Part shown: positions 7,554-16,649 of the stretch, piece after piece
Layout: every line of letters starts with the position of its first letter
Numbering within the stretch: the first letter of the stretch is position 1
Source: Salinicoccus carnicancri Crm
GTDB taxonomy: Bacteria; Bacillota; Bacilli; Staphylococcales; Salinicoccaceae
Assembly: GCF_000330705.1 (NCBI RefSeq)
Contig: NZ_ANAM01000006.1
Coordinates: forward strand, 310,001-374,000
Length of the DNA stretch: 64,000 nt
Direction: 5' to 3'
Notes under the pieces: generated by a model
What the model was told of the DNA's origin: nothing
The model's input: the letters and a program-made list of their open reading frames with translations, nothing else
Database searches by the model: none
Position numbers and translations under genes: made by a program

Positions 7554-8796
7554 ACTTAATGAAATTCTAGCACGTAAAAAAGAAATCAGAACGGCGCTTG
7601 ACGGAGAAGAAAAGGTGGACTTTGAGAAATTGAATGCAGAAATCGATGAACTAGATAAAGAGCAACGCTCTATTGAGAAACGCCAGGAGGTGGCAAACCG
7701 TCTGAATAACGAAAATCTTGAAGGACGGAAGATTGTGACACCGGAAAACGATGAAAAAAACCAACGCGGCGGTAATAAGAACGTGATGCAAATGAGATGG
7801 AGCGAAGCAGTAGAATCTCCTGAATATCGCAGTGCCTGGTCAAAAGAAATGATGGGCAATAAGCTCACGAATGAAGAACGTGAATTAATGGATCACGTCA
7901 ATACAGAATACCGTGCGGATTTCACTCACACGACTGAAAACAGTGAAGTGTTGATTCCGAAAACGATTGCTGACGGTATCTGGAAACAGGCTGAGGAAGT
8001 TTCTGCACTCTGGGCGGCAGTCAGAAAGCTACGCGTGCGCGGGAACCTTACTTTGATTACTGGTGAGAAGAGTGACAACGCTCGATTCTACGATGAGAAT
8101 ACGAAAGTTGAAACGGATGAGCTGAAATTCGGCGAGCTTAACTTGACTGGCCACGAGCTTGCGAAAGCCGTCGCCGTTTCCTGGAAACTCAAAAAGATGT
8201 CTGTTGAAGAATTTGTCAACTACATTGTCACTGAAATCGGTACGCGCATGGGTGAGGCGCTGTCCTACTCTGTATATGAAGGTAAAGGGAATGCACCGAC
8301 TGACGGATCTAAACCAGAGCCAACAGGTATTAAAACGGCACTGCTTGCTGAAACTGATACGCCACGTGTCCTGGATGCAGCGACTGCCGGAGAACTGGTT
8401 TACACAGACCTTACTGGACTTCGTGCAGCGGTTAAATCAGTATATGCGCCTGGCTCCACAATCTACGCCAACAGCCTGACTGTATGGAACGTACTTGCAA
8501 ATATCGTTGATGGTGTGGGTCGTCCACTGTTTATGGCTGATGCTATGAATGGTGGCGTTGGTCGCATCCTTGGCGTGTCTGTAGTCGAAGACGCTGGTAT
8601 TCCAGAGGGTGAAATCCTTGTAGGTAATCTACAGCAAGGGTACACAGCAAACATCAACGAGGACATCACAATGTACACTGAAGACCATGTGAGAGAGCGT
8701 ATTACGGATTACATGGGCTATGCCATTGTGGACGGTGCACCAAAGGACACTGAAGCATTCGCTATCCTGCGAGTCGGTGAAGCGCCTGTAGCATAA
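7546..8796 (+). CDS. Major capsid protein, HK97 fold
   Basis: The shell subunit, 416 aa. Residues 1 to about 100 form a charged coiled coil, the delta or scaffold domain removed by the neighbouring protease. The HK97 fold begins around VLIPKTIADGIWKQAEE and continues through the P-domain helix and the A-domain near the C-terminus (GDTEAFAILRVGEAPVA-like end). The start is ATG 7546 with AGGAGG eight bases upstream; a TTG two codons earlier is rejected. A terminator follows, so capsid mRNA can end here. Confidence 0.95.
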   Translation: MNRLNEILARKKEIRTALDGEEKVDFEKLNAEIDELDKEQRSIEKRQEVANRLNNENLEGRKIVTPENDEKNQRGGNKNVMQMRWSEAVESPEYRSAWSKEMMGNKLTNEERELMDHVNTEYRADFTHTTENSEVLIPKTIADGIWKQAEEVSALWAAVRKLRVRGNLTLITGEKSDNARFYDENTKVETDELKFGELNLTGHELAKAVAVSWKLKKMSVEEFVNYIVTEIGTRMGEALSYSVYEGKGNAPTDGSKPEPTGIKTALLAETDTPRVLDAATAGELVYTDLTGLRAAVKSVYAPGSTIYANSLTVWNVLANIVDGVGRPLFMADAMNGGVGRILGVSVVEDAGIPEGEILVGNLQQGYTANINEDITMYTEDHVRERITDYMGYAIVDGAPKDTEAFAILRVGEAPVA

Positions 8797-8799
8797 ATG

Positions 8800-8826
8800 A
8801 GGGCATCCGTGAGGGTGCTCTTTTAT
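8800..8826 (+). terminator. Intrinsic terminator after capsid gene
   Basis: A stem of about 8 bp (GGGCATCC / GGGTGCTC, with G-T pairs and a GTGA loop) followed by TTTTATTTTA. Confidence 0.7.
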
Positions 8827-8916
8827 TTTATAGAAGGGGATGATGGTTCTGTTTAACTATATAGCAGTTAATTGCCGATATGGCAGAAAGGAGCTCTGAT
8901 CCACCTTATCTCGTAT

Positions 8917-8943
8917 GGCACTAACGATAAAGTGCCTTTTATT
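8917..8943 (+). terminator. Second terminator between capsid and connector genes
   Basis: GGCACT / AGTGCC with an 8-base loop and TTTTATT. Only very short frames (for example 19 codons starting near 8840) lie between the two terminators; none is convincing as a gene. Confidence 0.6.
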
Positions 8944-8968
8944 ATCCAAAATTTGAGGAGGAATATAA

Positions 8969-9208
8969 ATGGCTAACGAAAGACAATATGAACGCAGAGT
9001 TGTGAAGGGCTTCCGAGGCAAAGAGGAAAACGAAAAATTGTTTGTTCGCAACTCCAAATTCAGAGGATCTAAAAAGCGTGTAGACGAGCTGACCAAAAAA
9101 GGACATCTCGCTGAAGTGGAAACGGCAGTTCCAAAGAACGACAAAGTGGAGACTGCATCTGCAAAAACTGAAACTAAAAAGGCGGCCAATAAAAAAGAGG
9201 GTGAATAA
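8969..9208 (+). CDS. Small basic head-region protein, 79 aa
   Basis: I do not recognise a named family. The ATG follows GAGGAGG at good spacing. The N-terminal 45 residues are basic (RRVVKGFRGKEENEKLFVRNSKF) and probably folded. The C-terminal half is a low-complexity Lys/Ala/Thr/Glu tail. It is placed between the capsid and the head-tail connector, two bases before the latter. Small proteins here in related phages are often head decoration or connector accessories. That is position-based inference. Confidence 0.6.
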   Translation: MANERQYERRVVKGFRGKEENEKLFVRNSKFRGSKKRVDELTKKGHLAEVETAVPKNDKVETASAKTETKKAANKKEGE

Positions 9209-9210
9209 TC

Positions 9211-9501
9211 ATGAAGGTATCGCTCGAAGAAATGAAAGAGTTTTTACTCATTGACGGTACGCACCAGGATGCTGTTATTACAGGACTGATTGAAGCCTCT
9301 GAAGCCGAATTGTATGGATCTGGAGTAAGAGATATGGCTGAGGGAGATAAACTCTATCCACTGTATAAACTGGCAATTAAAATACTGGTGTCCAGATACT
9401 TCGAGGACCGGGGACAGATGGAGAAAACGAATGTCAACATGGATTATTTGATATCTAAGCTATCCATGTATCGAGGTGAAGAAAGTGCCGATAAACTTTA
9501 A
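9211..9501 (+). CDS. Head-tail connector protein, gp6-like
   Basis: An all-helical adaptor that docks on the portal ring. The 96-aa length and the pattern LEEMKEFLLIDGTHQDAVITGLIEASEAEL, followed by a hydrophobic KLAIKILVSRYFEDRG helix, match gp6-like connectors of HK97-type phages. The family is recognised by this helix order and by its position between capsid and head-closure genes. It overlaps the next gene by 17 bases. Confidence 0.8.
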   Translation: MKVSLEEMKEFLLIDGTHQDAVITGLIEASEAELYGSGVRDMAEGDKLYPLYKLAIKILVSRYFEDRGQMEKTNVNMDYLISKLSMYRGEESADKL

Positions 9502-9841
9502 TGATCTAACCAACCGCGTCACTTTCTATACAACCGATTCCGGTGGATTTCTGCCCAGTGATGGAGAAGAAACGAAATATTATTCATGCTACGCTGCGAT
9601 TGACAATGTATGGCTGAAAGACATTGAAATGGCAAAGTCGAACAATACGCTGAACGATGTAACTGTAAAAATCCGTGAAACGCAAGGTGAGTATGTCATC
9701 ACTGATGAAATGACATTTACCATTGATGGTAGATACTACAGAGATGCCAAAGGGAATCCTAAAAAATTCAACATTAAAAGTGTGCAGCCGGATTATCAGG
9801 ATCATCGCTTTGCAATCATCATCGGGGAGGCGGTCACATGA
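9485..9841 (+). CDS. Head closure / head-tail adaptor protein
   Basis: A beta-rich adaptor that seals the portal after packaging. The NDLTNRVTFYTTDSGG opening, the YYSCYAAIDNVWLKDIE strand region and the C-terminal FNIKSVQPDYQDHRFAIIIGE are typical of the SPP1 gp16-type head-tail joining family. The start is GTG 9485, six bases after GAGGTG, in preference to the in-frame GTG at 9476. It is followed with a 4-base overlap by the gp10-type gene. Confidence 0.8.
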   Translation: MPINFNDLTNRVTFYTTDSGGFLPSDGEETKYYSCYAAIDNVWLKDIEMAKSNNTLNDVTVKIRETQGEYVITDEMTFTIDGRYYRDAKGNPKKFNIKSVQPDYQDHRFAIIIGEAVT

Positions 9842-10233
9842 GCGGGAAAATAACCGGTTTCGATGACATGATGAAGGAAATTGAAATACGTCTGGGCCGT
9901 CCTGCAATGGAAAAGAAGGCGTCTGAAGTATTGCTTCCTGCTGCTGAAATTCCATATAAGAATATGCAGCGCAGCATGGAGAGTTTCAAAGACACCGGGG
10001 CTTCTATTCGAGAGATGAAGATTTCCAGTGTGCAGACAAGCCGTGGAAAGGTGATTGTCCGGATTTACTGGCAAGGGCCCAGGGATCGTTACAAGCTCAT
10101 TCATCTCAACGAGCATGGCTATACCCGAAATGGCAAGCGGTACAGCCCGCCGGGGATCGGAAAGATTGCCGGCGCCATGCGGTCCAGTGAGAAACCATAC
10201 TTTGATGAAGTGCAAAGGGGGCTGAATCGATGA
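9838..10233 (+). CDS. HK97 gp10-like tail-completion protein
   Basis: Belongs by order and pattern to the HK97 gp10 family, which helps join the tail to the head. It has an N-terminal FDDMMKEIEIRLG helix, a KTGASIREMKI-like strand region (here FKDTGASIREMKI) and a conserved LIHLNEHGYTRNGKRYSPPG segment. The 131-aa length is normal. ATG 9838 overlaps the previous stop and the gene itself overlaps the next by 4 bases. Confidence 0.82.
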   Translation: MSGKITGFDDMMKEIEIRLGRPAMEKKASEVLLPAAEIPYKNMQRSMESFKDTGASIREMKISSVQTSRGKVIVRIYWQGPRDRYKLIHLNEHGYTRNGKRYSPPGIGKIAGAMRSSEKPYFDEVQRGLNR

Positions 10234-10625
10234 TTTTTATTTCTGAAATCCAGCAAAGGCTCTTGGAGTCTCCTTTGATTGTTGAAAAGGTGGGACCACG
10301 GATCTATGGATACCGAGCGGGAGAAAACAATGACACCTCTAATTTATATGTAATCATTCGACCTCTTGGGCCTCCGGCTCCTGAAAAGCCTGTGAGCGAT
10401 AATTTCATGGCTGAGAGCCACCTGGTCAAAGTAGACGTGGAAGGCGCAGATCTGTTGGATGTACAGGCTGTACAAAACGAAATACGAAAGATCATGCACT
10501 CATTCGGTCTCAGGCAAATGCCTGATGGTCTGGATGAGTTTTTTGATGCGACAAAACACTATGTGGACAGTCGTAATTACTCGGGTATCCCGAATGAATT
10601 TTATTACAAATCAAAATTGATATAG
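10230..10625 (+). CDS. Tail terminator / tail component protein
   Basis: A 131-aa protein in the slot normally filled by the tail-tube terminator, directly before the major tail protein. Alpha-beta pattern: an N-terminal ISEIQQRLLES helix, a strand region with PLGPPAPEKPVSDN, a LVKVDVEGADLLDVQAVQNEIRKIM strand and helix, and a C-terminal Tyr-rich strand. I base the role mostly on gene order and similar size; the sequence itself is less diagnostic than that of its neighbours. Confidence 0.65.
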   Translation: MIFISEIQQRLLESPLIVEKVGPRIYGYRAGENNDTSNLYVIIRPLGPPAPEKPVSDNFMAESHLVKVDVEGADLLDVQAVQNEIRKIMHSFGLRQMPDGLDEFFDATKHYVDSRNYSGIPNEFYYKSKLI

Positions 10626-10637
10626 GAGGAATTATAT

Positions 10638-11219
10638 ATGACAACAGTAGGATTTGAATCTGTAGAAGTAGGCGTATTTGATGCGTCAGGTGAAAACATC
10701 ACTGAAACATTCGATTGGAGAGATGAGAACGGTGGTACGGTCAACATGACTATTACAGGACTTGAGCCGACAATATCCCGTGTATCCGCATCAAATAAGA
10801 CAGTATGGCAGTCCAAGCGTGGTACTGGTCAGGTGACTAATACATTCGAGGCATTCAACCCGCCTAAAGATGATCTGGATATTGTGCTCGGCAGAGATGT
10901 TGACCTAAATAATTCTGCATGGGTAGGGGAAGATACACAGGCGCCATTTGTGGCCATGATTGCAAAGTCCAGCGATGTGGACGGCAATCCGGTATACTTT
11001 GCACTTACTAAAGGCCTGATGGGCTATAACGAGATCGCACTGACTACCAAAATGCAGGGTGAAGAACAGACACCATCTAATACTGCGTTGACAGGCTCAT
11101 GGCAGGATGCAACTATCGACGGCAAGAGTCGTGTGTTTGGTGTGCATAAAGGCACTGAAGGCTATGATGCATTCCGTCAACTGGTCTTCCCAGGCCTACC
11201 AACTGAACCCGTAGCATAA
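10638..11219 (+). CDS. Major tail protein, phi13 family
   Basis: The tail-tube subunit, 193 aa. The beginning TTVGFESVEVGVFD, a repeated beta-strand pattern, and the central GRDVDLNNSAWVGEDTQAPF followed by FALTKGLMGYNEIAL fit the phi13-type major tail family of staphylococcal and related phages. It has a strong AGGAGG upstream and is followed immediately by a perfect terminator. That fits the high-level separate expression expected of a tube protein. Confidence 0.88.
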   Translation: MTTVGFESVEVGVFDASGENITETFDWRDENGGTVNMTITGLEPTISRVSASNKTVWQSKRGTGQVTNTFEAFNPPKDDLDIVLGRDVDLNNSAWVGEDTQAPFVAMIAKSSDVDGNPVYFALTKGLMGYNEIALTTKMQGEEQTPSNTALTGSWQDATIDGKSRVFGVHKGTEGYDAFRQLVFPGLPTEPVA

Positions 11220-11225
11220 ACGATT

Positions 11226-11250
11226 GAGGCAGCTTGACTGCCTCTTTTTT
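11226..11250 (+). terminator. Terminator after major tail protein
   Basis: Perfect 7-bp stem GAGGCAG / CTGCCTC, a 5-base loop, then six T. Confidence 0.85.
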
Positions 11251-11288
11251 ATTTGCAAATAGAAAACACATAAAAAGGAGATATACAC

Positions 11289-11642
11289 ATGATCGAATTA
11301 GTACTGAAAGATAAAGACGGCAACGAAAAACACATTAAAAGAGAGAAAACGAACCTGATTGAAATGGAAAAATTTCTCGAGCTTAGATCAGAAGTGAATG
11401 AAGATTTTAAAAATGAAAATCATGATGAAATCAAGAATCTGAAAAGACAGGTGGAATTCATTGCATATATTTTCAGAGATCAAAAAGTAACTGAAGAAGA
11501 TTTAATGACAGGAATGGATTCAGATGAATTTGATGATTACTTTGAAAAGCTGTGCAGACAGATATCTCCCAGTCACTTCAAACGATCAGACGAAATCAGA
11601 GAAAGAGCTAAGTCTGCAGGAAATAAAGGAAAATCTAAATAA
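11289..11642 (+). CDS. Tail assembly chaperone, short form (gpG-like)
   Basis: The gene between the major tail protein and the tape measure, 117 aa. It is rich in charged residues, with a predicted helical middle (MEKFLELRSEVNEDF, LKRQVEFIAYIFRD) and the DEFDDYFEKLCRQ helix. These are features of tail assembly chaperones, which bind the tape measure while the tube forms. A second frame, shifted by +1, continues from the overlap with a conserved IRRYCMKQYGW block. The normal arrangement is therefore a short form and a frameshifted long form. Confidence 0.82.
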   Translation: MIELVLKDKDGNEKHIKREKTNLIEMEKFLELRSEVNEDFKNENHDEIKNLKRQVEFIAYIFRDQKVTEEDLMTGMDSDEFDDYFEKLCRQISPSHFKRSDEIRERAKSAGNKGKSK

Positions 11643-11793
11643 TATCCGCCGGTACTGTATGAAGCAGTATGGATGGACGATCCAGGAAGTGGATGGTTCG
11701 CCTTATGAAAAACTACTCACTTTAATTATTGAAAAAGAACAGCAGAAACAGGATGAAGTAATGAACGGTGCTGACTTCATCAATTCCTTGTAA
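11569..11793 (+). CDS. Frameshift extension of the tail assembly chaperone (gpT-like)
   Basis: Open in the +1 frame relative to the upstream gene. It includes NNIRRYCMKQYGWTIQEVD and SPYEKLLTLI, typical of the C-terminal part of the long chaperone. It has no good ribosome-binding site of its own: the first ATG at 11524 lies deep in the upstream gene. The likely route is ribosomal slippage, with CCC-AGT at 11568-11573 the best candidate site (Pro-tRNA slipping from CCC to CCA). The exact junction is inferred. It ends 17 bases before the tape measure. Confidence 0.65.
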   Translation, partial: PVTSNDQTKSEKELSLQEIKENLNNIRRYCMKQYGWTIQEVDGSPYEKLLTLIIEKEQQKQDEVMNGADFINSL

Positions 11794-11810
11794 GAAAGGA
11801 GGGTGAATAA

Positions 11811-14800
11811 ATGGTAGATGAGGTTAGAGGCTTTAATATAGAACTCGGTCTGGATCATGCAGGCGTCGATAAAGGACTTAAGGATCTGCAACGGCAGATG
11901 AAAATCACAAACAGTGAGCTTGATAAGAACCTGTCCGCATTTCAACGTGGCGAGCAGTCTATGGAGCGTTATGAGGCGACGATTGAAGGCCTTAATCGCA
12001 AGATGAATGTGCAGCAGAACATCGTAGAAGAATCCAGACGAAAACTTGACTCGTTGAAGACTGCCTACGATAAACAGAAACAGGCACTGGATCAAGCTGG
12101 GCGTAATGTCGATAACCTAAAACGCAAATACGATACGTTGAATAAAACGTATGGCGAAGGTGCTAAAGAGCTTCGGGAATCTGAAAAAAGATTGAAATCT
12201 GTTGAAGCTGAATTTGATAAACTGTCTACTGCAACGGAGAAAGCTACCAAAGAGTATGAGAAAGTTACTCGGGAATTCGGGGAAGGCTCCAAAGAGTCGC
12301 AAGAAGCCGGCAGAGCTTTGAAAAAGCAAACCGATGAACTCCAAACTTTAACATTTGAAGTTGGCGATGCGCGAAAAGAATATGGCTTACTCAATAAGCA
12401 ATATGGCGAAGGCTCCAAAGAATTAAGGGAGTCTGAAAAAGCACTATCAAGTGCAGAAGGTGAATACGGCAAGCTCAGCAAAGCTGTAGAAAAGACGTCC
12501 AAGGAAATTGACAATTCAGAGTTTTCTCTGAACAAAGCTGAACGTGAGTTGAATAAAATCCGTGGCAGTCTAGATCGTACTACGCAGAATATGCAGGAAT
12601 TCCAACGGGAGCAAGAAGAAAACAATCGCACACTTGTAAAATTTGGCCGTGGGCTGCAGGATGGCGCAGATCATTTGGATAAATTCGGCGACCAGATGGA
12701 CACAGTAGCTGAGAAGTCTGCATTACTCAGTGCTGTAGTGGCCGGTATTGGCATCTTTGCGGGGTCCAGCGCGTTATCAATGGAAAACTCCACAGTAAGG
12801 ATGCAGAACAGCCTGGGGCTTACAGAAGATGCGGCTGCAGATCTCGCAGAAACATCGAAACGTATTTATGAAGACGGTTTCGGAGATTCGCTCGAGGAAG
12901 TGGATAGTGCGCTTTTGCAAGTTCGTCAGAATATCCGCGATCTGAATGATGAAGATTTAGAAAATATCACTCAAAAGGCACTTATCTTATCAAATACTTT
13001 TGATACAGATGTGAATGAAGTGACCAGAGCCGCCAATAACCTGATGGCCGGGTTCGGTATCGAAGCCGATGAAGCTTTTGATTTGATGGCTCATGGCGCT
13101 CAGAATGGTTTGAACTTCTCGAATGAGCTATTCGATAACCTAAGTGAGTATTCCACACTCTTCGGGACCATGGGATATAGTGCTGAGGAATACTTCCAGC
13201 TGCTTCAAGCTGGTCTCGATGCCGGTGCGTACAACTTGGATTACATTAACGATGTGATGAAGGAATTCCAGATTCGCATTAAAGACGGCTCCAAAGGCAC
13301 AAGCGAAGCCATGGCTCAAATGAGCGAAGAAACACAAGGTGTATGGCAGTCCTTCCTTGATGGGGGAGCTACTGTGAAAGATGTTATGGCTGCAGTGACT
13401 GGTGATCTGGAAGGCATGGAAGACCAGACGAAAGCCAATGAGCTTGGTGTTCAGCTCTTTGGAACGAAATTTGAAGATCTCGAAGCCGAAGCAGTATATG
13501 CCCTGGGCAATGTAGACGGTGAACTGGAAGGCGTAAACGGCACGATGGATGAGATGGGAAGGAATATGGAAGAAAGCATCTCTCAACGTGCCCTGAGCTT
13601 ATGGCGTGAAGCGAAAGACACCTTGATGCCACTTGGAGAAACACTGCTTGATGTGGCAGAAGATGCGCTTCCGGCATTCGAAAGAGCCATACAGACTACG
13701 ACAGACACTATTGAAGACATGGAGCCCGAAACGCTCAAGAGTATCGCTGCGCTTGGCGGATTCTTGGTTATTGCTACACCAGTGGCAAAGGCATTCTCTG
13801 TCATCGCTAAAGGTGCTGCGCCTGTTATCAGAGGTGTGGGCAAGGTCACTGAAAAGTTGGGTAAGTTTGATGGCGGTGCTGCAAGAGCAGCAGGCTCTGC
13901 CGGTTTATTGGCAGGTGGTGCCGGAAAACTTGCCGGGGCCGTTGGATTACTGAATAACCCACTCGGATGGGCAGTCGGATTGGTTGCTGCAGTCGGTGGC
14001 GGATTCGCTATTGCCTACGACAAAGTGGACTGGTTCCGCAATAGTGTGGATCTTGCATTTGAAACGATGACTATATTCGCAGAAGGCATCTATGAGATGA
14101 CCGCTCTGCCGTGGTTAGGCGAGCAATTCGGCAACCTGTGGGATAAAACAGAAGGCTTCAGAGAGTCTGTAACACTTACGATGGATGCGGTCGGTGCTGC
14201 TATTGGGGACACTTTCAATGAAAAAATCGTTGAACCATTCGAGAATTTCAAGGCAATGCATCGCGAAGCCGGTGAATCTGTAGATGTATTTGAGGAAGGC
14301 GTTTCAGAGGCAACCACACTCGCACTTGAGGATTACGTCAACTTCTCTGTCAACGCCAAACTTGCGTTGGACGAACTTTATTATGGCCAACAGGAAGTCA
14401 CACAGGCGCAAGTTGAAGATGTCCAGGAGAAATATTCTCTCATGAATGAAGAAGCCCTCCTGAAGCTCCAGGAACGTCGTGAGAACGAATTGGCAGAGCT
14501 TCAATTCCTTTTCGAAGAAACGGGCGTCCTTAATGATATAGAGCGTGAGCGCATCCTTGAAAAGACCAACGCACATTACAATACAGAAGAAGATCAACTC
14601 AATCAGAAGAATGAAAGAATCCAGGAGATTATTGCCCTGGCTATGGAAACAGAAGGCGGATTGCAATCTCATCATTATGAACAGATTGAAATGCTCCAGA
14701 ATGATCATAATGAGCGGACTGTAGAAACCCTGTCTCAAGGCGAAATTGAGCAGCAGGCGATACTCGAAAGAATGCAAACAAACCAACTGGCTACATCAGA

Positions 14801-16649
14801 AGCTACCGTGGAACAGCTCATTGCAGATTCAGAGAAAGCTAAGAATAAAACTGTTAAAGATGCTGCAACCAAACGCGATGAAATCGTAGCTGAAGCGATC
14901 AGACAGAGAGACGAGACTGGAAACTTATCTGAAGAAGAAGCGCAAAAAATCATTGATGAAGCTGAAAAGCAATATAACGAAACAGTTAGAAATGCTGAAA
15001 ACAAACATGCTGATGTCATTTCTGAAGCTGCTGCCCAAGCTGCAGAACATGGTGTCATCGTGGATGGAGAGACTGGAGATATTCTCTCGAAATGGGATGT
15101 ATTTGCCATGACACTTTCCGGCGTGATGAACAACGTCAAAGATAATACGGTTCAGAAATGGAAAGATATGTGGGCAGAGGTCAAAGGCTGGGTTGAAGAT
15201 GGCGTCAATGGCGTCGCGAGACTTTACAACTGGCTTATGGATCAGCTCGGTTTGGATGGCGCGAAACTGAATCCGATAAATATTACAGGGTACTCCTCCA
15301 ATACACAAGGTGGATATACGCGTCTGCCGTCATACGCCACCGGAACAAACTACCACCCAGGTGGTTTGGCACTCGTCAATGATGGCGGCGGCCCTGAAAT
15401 CATTCAGACGCCGGACGGTCAAATGTTCATGACGCATGGAGAAAATGTCTTAACAGACATGCCTGCAGGTTCCACAGTGTACCCGCATACGAAGACAAAA
15501 GAAATTGTGAACAACATGATTCCGAAATATGCTGAAGGTACTGGCGGTTGGTTAGATGAATTAAAGAAGTTAAGGATTGGTATAGGTGCTGCTGCTTCGG
15601 CAACAGGGGACACTCTTGCAGGGAAAGCATCGTCAGCTTGGGATTCAGGAATGAGCAAAGCCGGAGAGGTCCTCGGAAAAGGTGCAGCTACGGCTACAAC
15701 TCTCGTTTCTGACGTGATGTCATACGCAAATAATCCAGGTGCACTTATCGAAAAGATGCTGGGACAATTCGGCGTTGTCAATCCATTGGGCGGACTGCAC
15801 GGCGAAATACTATCTCACATGATAGGAAACTTCACATCTGCACTTACAGATAAAGCCAAAGAGATGTTCGCAGCCACTGCCACACCGGTGCCGGGCATAC
15901 TGGATCCAAGCAACATCAGTTACCATTATGGGCACACAGCGAAGTACACCGCTGAGACCGGACGATACTGGCATAGTGGTGTGGACTTCCCATTTGTGTA
16001 TCAATCAGTACGGACACCGATTGGCGGTACAGTGACGCATCAGCCGTTCGATTCTGATGGGTACGGTAAATGGCTCACATTGAATAACGGTGGCACAAAA
16101 CTCACATTCGCTCACTTATCAGCCTATGGCACCTCAAACGGAGAACAGGTGGGTCCAGGCGATGTTATTGGTACGTCTGGTAATACAGGTTTCTCCACCG
16201 GACCTCACTTGCACTTTGAGTATGCAGATAATGGCAGAACGAAGAACCCAGCGCCATGGCTTGGCAGTTATGAGAATGGCGGTCTGCTGTCACAGCACGG
16301 CTTATACGAAGGCGCAGAAGGCAACAAGATGGAGATGGTTCTACCACTTACCAACAGAAATCGATCCATTGAATTGATGGAACAGGCGAAAGCATTGATG
16401 GGTATGAATAATCATCAGGCTGCTGCAGGTGGAGGAAATTCTGAAATCATCAGCAAACTCGAAGAGCAATTGAAAGTGATGAATGGCAGCCTGAAACATT
16501 ATAAACAGATGGTTGAATTGCTGATATCTATTAATGCCAAAGAATTACACATCGGGGATGACGAAATCGGTCAATCTACTGATAGATATAATCAACGTCA
16601 ATCATCAAAACAAAGAATGAAATCAGGGAGGTTAAACTATGGGCTTTAA
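11811..16649 (+). CDS. Tape measure protein with M23 peptidase domain
   Basis: At 1612 aa this sets tail length. Residues 20-290 are coiled coil with three copies of a repeat of about 43 residues containing YGEGxKELRESEK (near 112, 155 and 197). Then come tape-measure-type helices, hydrophobic stretches near 300-320 and 700-730, and a second coiled coil at 870-1090. Residues about 1373-1483 form an M23 zinc metallopeptidase, with HSGVD near 1388 and HLHFE near 1466. The peptidase would cut peptidoglycan during DNA entry. The start is ATG 11811 with AGGAGGGTG. Confidence 0.95.
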   Translation: MVDEVRGFNIELGLDHAGVDKGLKDLQRQMKITNSELDKNLSAFQRGEQSMERYEATIEGLNRKMNVQQNIVEESRRKLDSLKTAYDKQKQALDQAGRNVDNLKRKYDTLNKTYGEGAKELRESEKRLKSVEAEFDKLSTATEKATKEYEKVTREFGEGSKESQEAGRALKKQTDELQTLTFEVGDARKEYGLLNKQYGEGSKELRESEKALSSAEGEYGKLSKAVEKTSKEIDNSEFSLNKAERELNKIRGSLDRTTQNMQEFQREQEENNRTLVKFGRGLQDGADHLDKFGDQMDTVAEKSALLSAVVAGIGIFAGSSALSMENSTVRMQNSLGLTEDAAADLAETSKRIYEDGFGDSLEEVDSALLQVRQNIRDLNDEDLENITQKALILSNTFDTDVNEVTRAANNLMAGFGIEADEAFDLMAHGAQNGLNFSNELFDNLSEYSTLFGTMGYSAEEYFQLLQAGLDAGAYNLDYINDVMKEFQIRIKDGSKGTSEAMAQMSEETQGVWQSFLDGGATVKDVMAAVTGDLEGMEDQTKANELGVQLFGTKFEDLEAEAVYALGNVDGELEGVNGTMDEMGRNMEESISQRALSLWREAKDTLMPLGETLLDVAEDALPAFERAIQTTTDTIEDMEPETLKSIAALGGFLVIATPVAKAFSVIAKGAAPVIRGVGKVTEKLGKFDGGAARAAGSAGLLAGGAGKLAGAVGLLNNPLGWAVGLVAAVGGGFAIAYDKVDWFRNSVDLAFETMTIFAEGIYEMTALPWLGEQFGNLWDKTEGFRESVTLTMDAVGAAIGDTFNEKIVEPFENFKAMHREAGESVDVFEEGVSEATTLALEDYVNFSVNAKLALDELYYGQQEVTQAQVEDVQEKYSLMNEEALLKLQERRENELAELQFLFEETGVLNDIERERILEKTNAHYNTEEDQLNQKNERIQEIIALAMETEGGLQSHHYEQIEMLQNDHNERTVETLSQGEIEQQAILERMQTNQLATSEATVEQLIADSEKAKNKTVKDAATKRDEIVAEAIRQRDETGNLSEEEAQKIIDEAEKQYNETVRNAENKHADVISEAAAQAAEHGVIVDGETGDILSKWDVFAMTLSGVMNNVKDNTVQKWKDMWAEVKGWVEDGVNGVARLYNWLMDQLGLDGAKLNPINITGYSSNTQGGYTRLPSYATGTNYHPGGLALVNDGGGPEIIQTPDGQMFMTHGENVLTDMPAGSTVYPHTKTKEIVNNMIPKYAEGTGGWLDELKKLRIGIGAAASATGDTLAGKASSAWDSGMSKAGEVLGKGAATATTLVSDVMSYANNPGALIEKMLGQFGVVNPLGGLHGEILSHMIGNFTSALTDKAKEMFAATATPVPGILDPSNISYHYGHTAKYTAETGRYWHSGVDFPFVYQSVRTPIGGTVTHQPFDSDGYGKWLTLNNGGTKLTFAHLSAYGTSNGEQVGPGDVIGTSGNTGFSTGPHLHFEYADNGRTKNPAPWLGSYENGGLLSQHGLYEGAEGNKMEMVLPLTNRNRSIELMEQAKALMGMNNHQAAAGGGNSEIISKLEEQLKVMNGSLKHYKQMVELLISINAKELHIGDDEIGQSTDRYNQRQSSKQRMKSGRLNYGL

